NCBI GenBank assembly: GCA_945889365.1
Contig: CAMDBQ010000084.1
Span: 1-6,655, forward strand
Reading direction: 5' to 3'
DNA from: Legionella genomosp. 1
GTDB lineage: Bacteria; Pseudomonadota; Gammaproteobacteria; Legionellales; Legionellaceae
DNA length: 6,655 nt
A program made the translations under genes and the position numbers. Every line of letters starts with the position of its first letter. The stretch's first letter is position 1. The notes beneath the pieces were generated by a model, which worked only from the letters and a program-made list of their open reading frames with translations, was not told the DNA's origin and searched no databases. Below, piece by piece: positions 6,501-6,655 of the stretch.

Positions 6501-6655
6501 TTAGACAATTTAATCAAAGGATTCAGTCAGCAATCAGCGGACTTAGACTCAGCTGATATAGAAACAACCCCAGACGAAGAGATGGTTATACGAGCATTGA
6601 ATCAAATTATTGACAGCTGTTCTGAGAGAACAAATCAAAATGTTATCAACGCAGA
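3579..6655 (+). CDS. Giant, mostly helical protein of unknown function (at least 1025 aa, C-terminus beyond window)
   Basis: A single frame runs uninterrupted for 1025 codons to the right edge. I do not recognise the family. Residues 1-80 are polar and probably coiled. Residues 88-111 form a Gly/Ala/Ser/Leu-rich, charge-free stretch (APMGLGSAVSLAATGVSALG and following) that could insert in or associate with a membrane. Residues 125-420 look like a mixed globular region, with an FQFLLFRLAAGENGY stretch (157-170), an LGNGETTADLG loop (321-331) and a CPWTG motif (393-397). From about 430 onward the sequence is Ala/Gln/Glu/Lys-rich and helical, with repeated AK..AL-type helices (486-500, 519-531, 715-740, 763-778, 879-930). 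An acidic Ser/Asp-rich linker lies at 939-958. There is no signal peptide. ATA and AGA/AGG codons rise sharply after about codon 342-400. A large secreted effector or a structural coiled-coil protein is possible; neither is shown. Confidence 0.85.
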   Translation, partial: MPGEASPIIIRMIQADRQAINRMIKHKRAEFECVIKKGIVSMLNAQDERSQLSEHHDQYLGFLTANSQTKKKQIAATANSLKDSTSSAPMGLGSAVSLAATGVSALGSAILDNAEIKRQQTDAEERLFSAQILHYVSSKDYEAIAQQVASILSYRFQFLLFRLAAGENGYIKLANFFVASMKTYAIARLREYKGEEIKALIDAAIPPSTDALSYREWPQVDLSNFKMSLMLGVRKKLDLDEDANQILERCGPAVRALLGGYQQKVDSFTGQVVNYKPYTILGALNHAPILNHEAGIISGLETKHRKQEALDGSMKYPMILLGNGETTADLGVNFATKSMGKFLDEAHVLALRRLVPDFFVYDVNYEINPKSSAVHSISLNASDFVYRTESYECPWTGKREIIRQQRILGLYQASLGVIEDEEVVATEHHGKLKAMEIASNLFDVNEARKDGIQAKAESEQAQIEFHSADLKTEDHLYKRLKAVKSAKYAALAVSEIMAGVVKSNTPTEDYFKLSIDIIETAKAALNVAHDLPIKEANMRKQLTIFSKQAFESATVAFELQAFCQDSLQIVVELMNTTRMSALSTIFNQNEEITRSTAQRLLRNQIKTSLSQSSKLTEQARAIANYEQDTTIELQPTAVLDGLYAAASSVRDEIDNPGTRNDVQALLQIIELCVIYTQKNYNDICFSLETDDYVINTNNDWLENKRLNELMPSQSKAIVLAAATGALEQVKSMLTLAQSLVTELNVWQLYISLSPQAKQSIITAKDNAVRAKNLSISILRSIEVSPKSELNIDNAYLERVAANNELSRLSLISCKKESTDSIAGLSSPLRIPLAALQTQIRDLEHAVKINHLQLATQANARLIETTNQFHEAMSLKDIISQARRIRRALDTVEMAVADDFEILNLFISKTQQAIDQAKQALQAISAAEGKLVYLKKICLEDTDSDESVSTHNSNFDSSVLRTSAHMNVPSIIDKQLDNLIKGFSQQSADLDSADIETTPDEEMVIRALNQIIDSCSERTNQNVINA

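Noticed and set aside
1..6655. CRISPR array, tRNA/rRNA, insertion sequence or transposase
   Set aside because: No regularly spaced direct repeats, cloverleaf-like sequence, transposase motifs or terminal inverted repeats were seen on reading both strands.

Overview
The window looks like chromosomal DNA of a moderately AT-rich gammaproteobacterium. A standalone MASE1-type membrane protein, a DOT1-like methyltransferase and a very long Ala/Gln-rich helical protein of unknown function together suggest a host-associated or amoeba-associated lineage such as the Legionellales (Legionella, Coxiellaceae and relatives). That placement is inference from gene content and style; no rRNA or other taxonomic marker is present.

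Layout. Bases 1-1531 (minus strand) hold the first 510 codons of a urocanate hydratase of the long, eukaryote-like (UROC1) type; its C-terminus lies beyond the left edge. A 239-bp spacer follows, containing small dyads and a possible ankyrin-repeat remnant. A standalone integral membrane protein of the MASE1 type occupies 1771-2658 (minus). Across a 58-bp divergent promoter region lies a 207-residue SAM-dependent methyltransferase (2717-3340, plus) that carries the motif series of the DOT1 histone-lysine methyltransferase fold. After a second 238-bp spacer, an uninterrupted reading frame starts at 3579 and runs off the right edge at 6655. It has at least 1025 codons, a strong ribosome binding site and no recognisable domain, and it is predicted to be mostly alpha-helical.

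How they fit together. The urocanate hydratase is histidine-catabolism housekeeping and is probably unrelated to the rest. The MASE1 protein and the methyltransferase are divergently transcribed from a shared short region and may be co-regulated, although nothing in the sequence links their functions. The two points most worth following up are the DOT1-like enzyme, whose family is best known for acting on eukaryotic histone H3, and the giant unknown protein. Codon use in the latter changes sharply between its first third and the remainder, as if a host-like N-terminal part had been joined to a foreign, AT-richer helical extension. Either could encode a host-directed function, but no secretion signal can be read here because the C-terminus of the large protein is outside the window.
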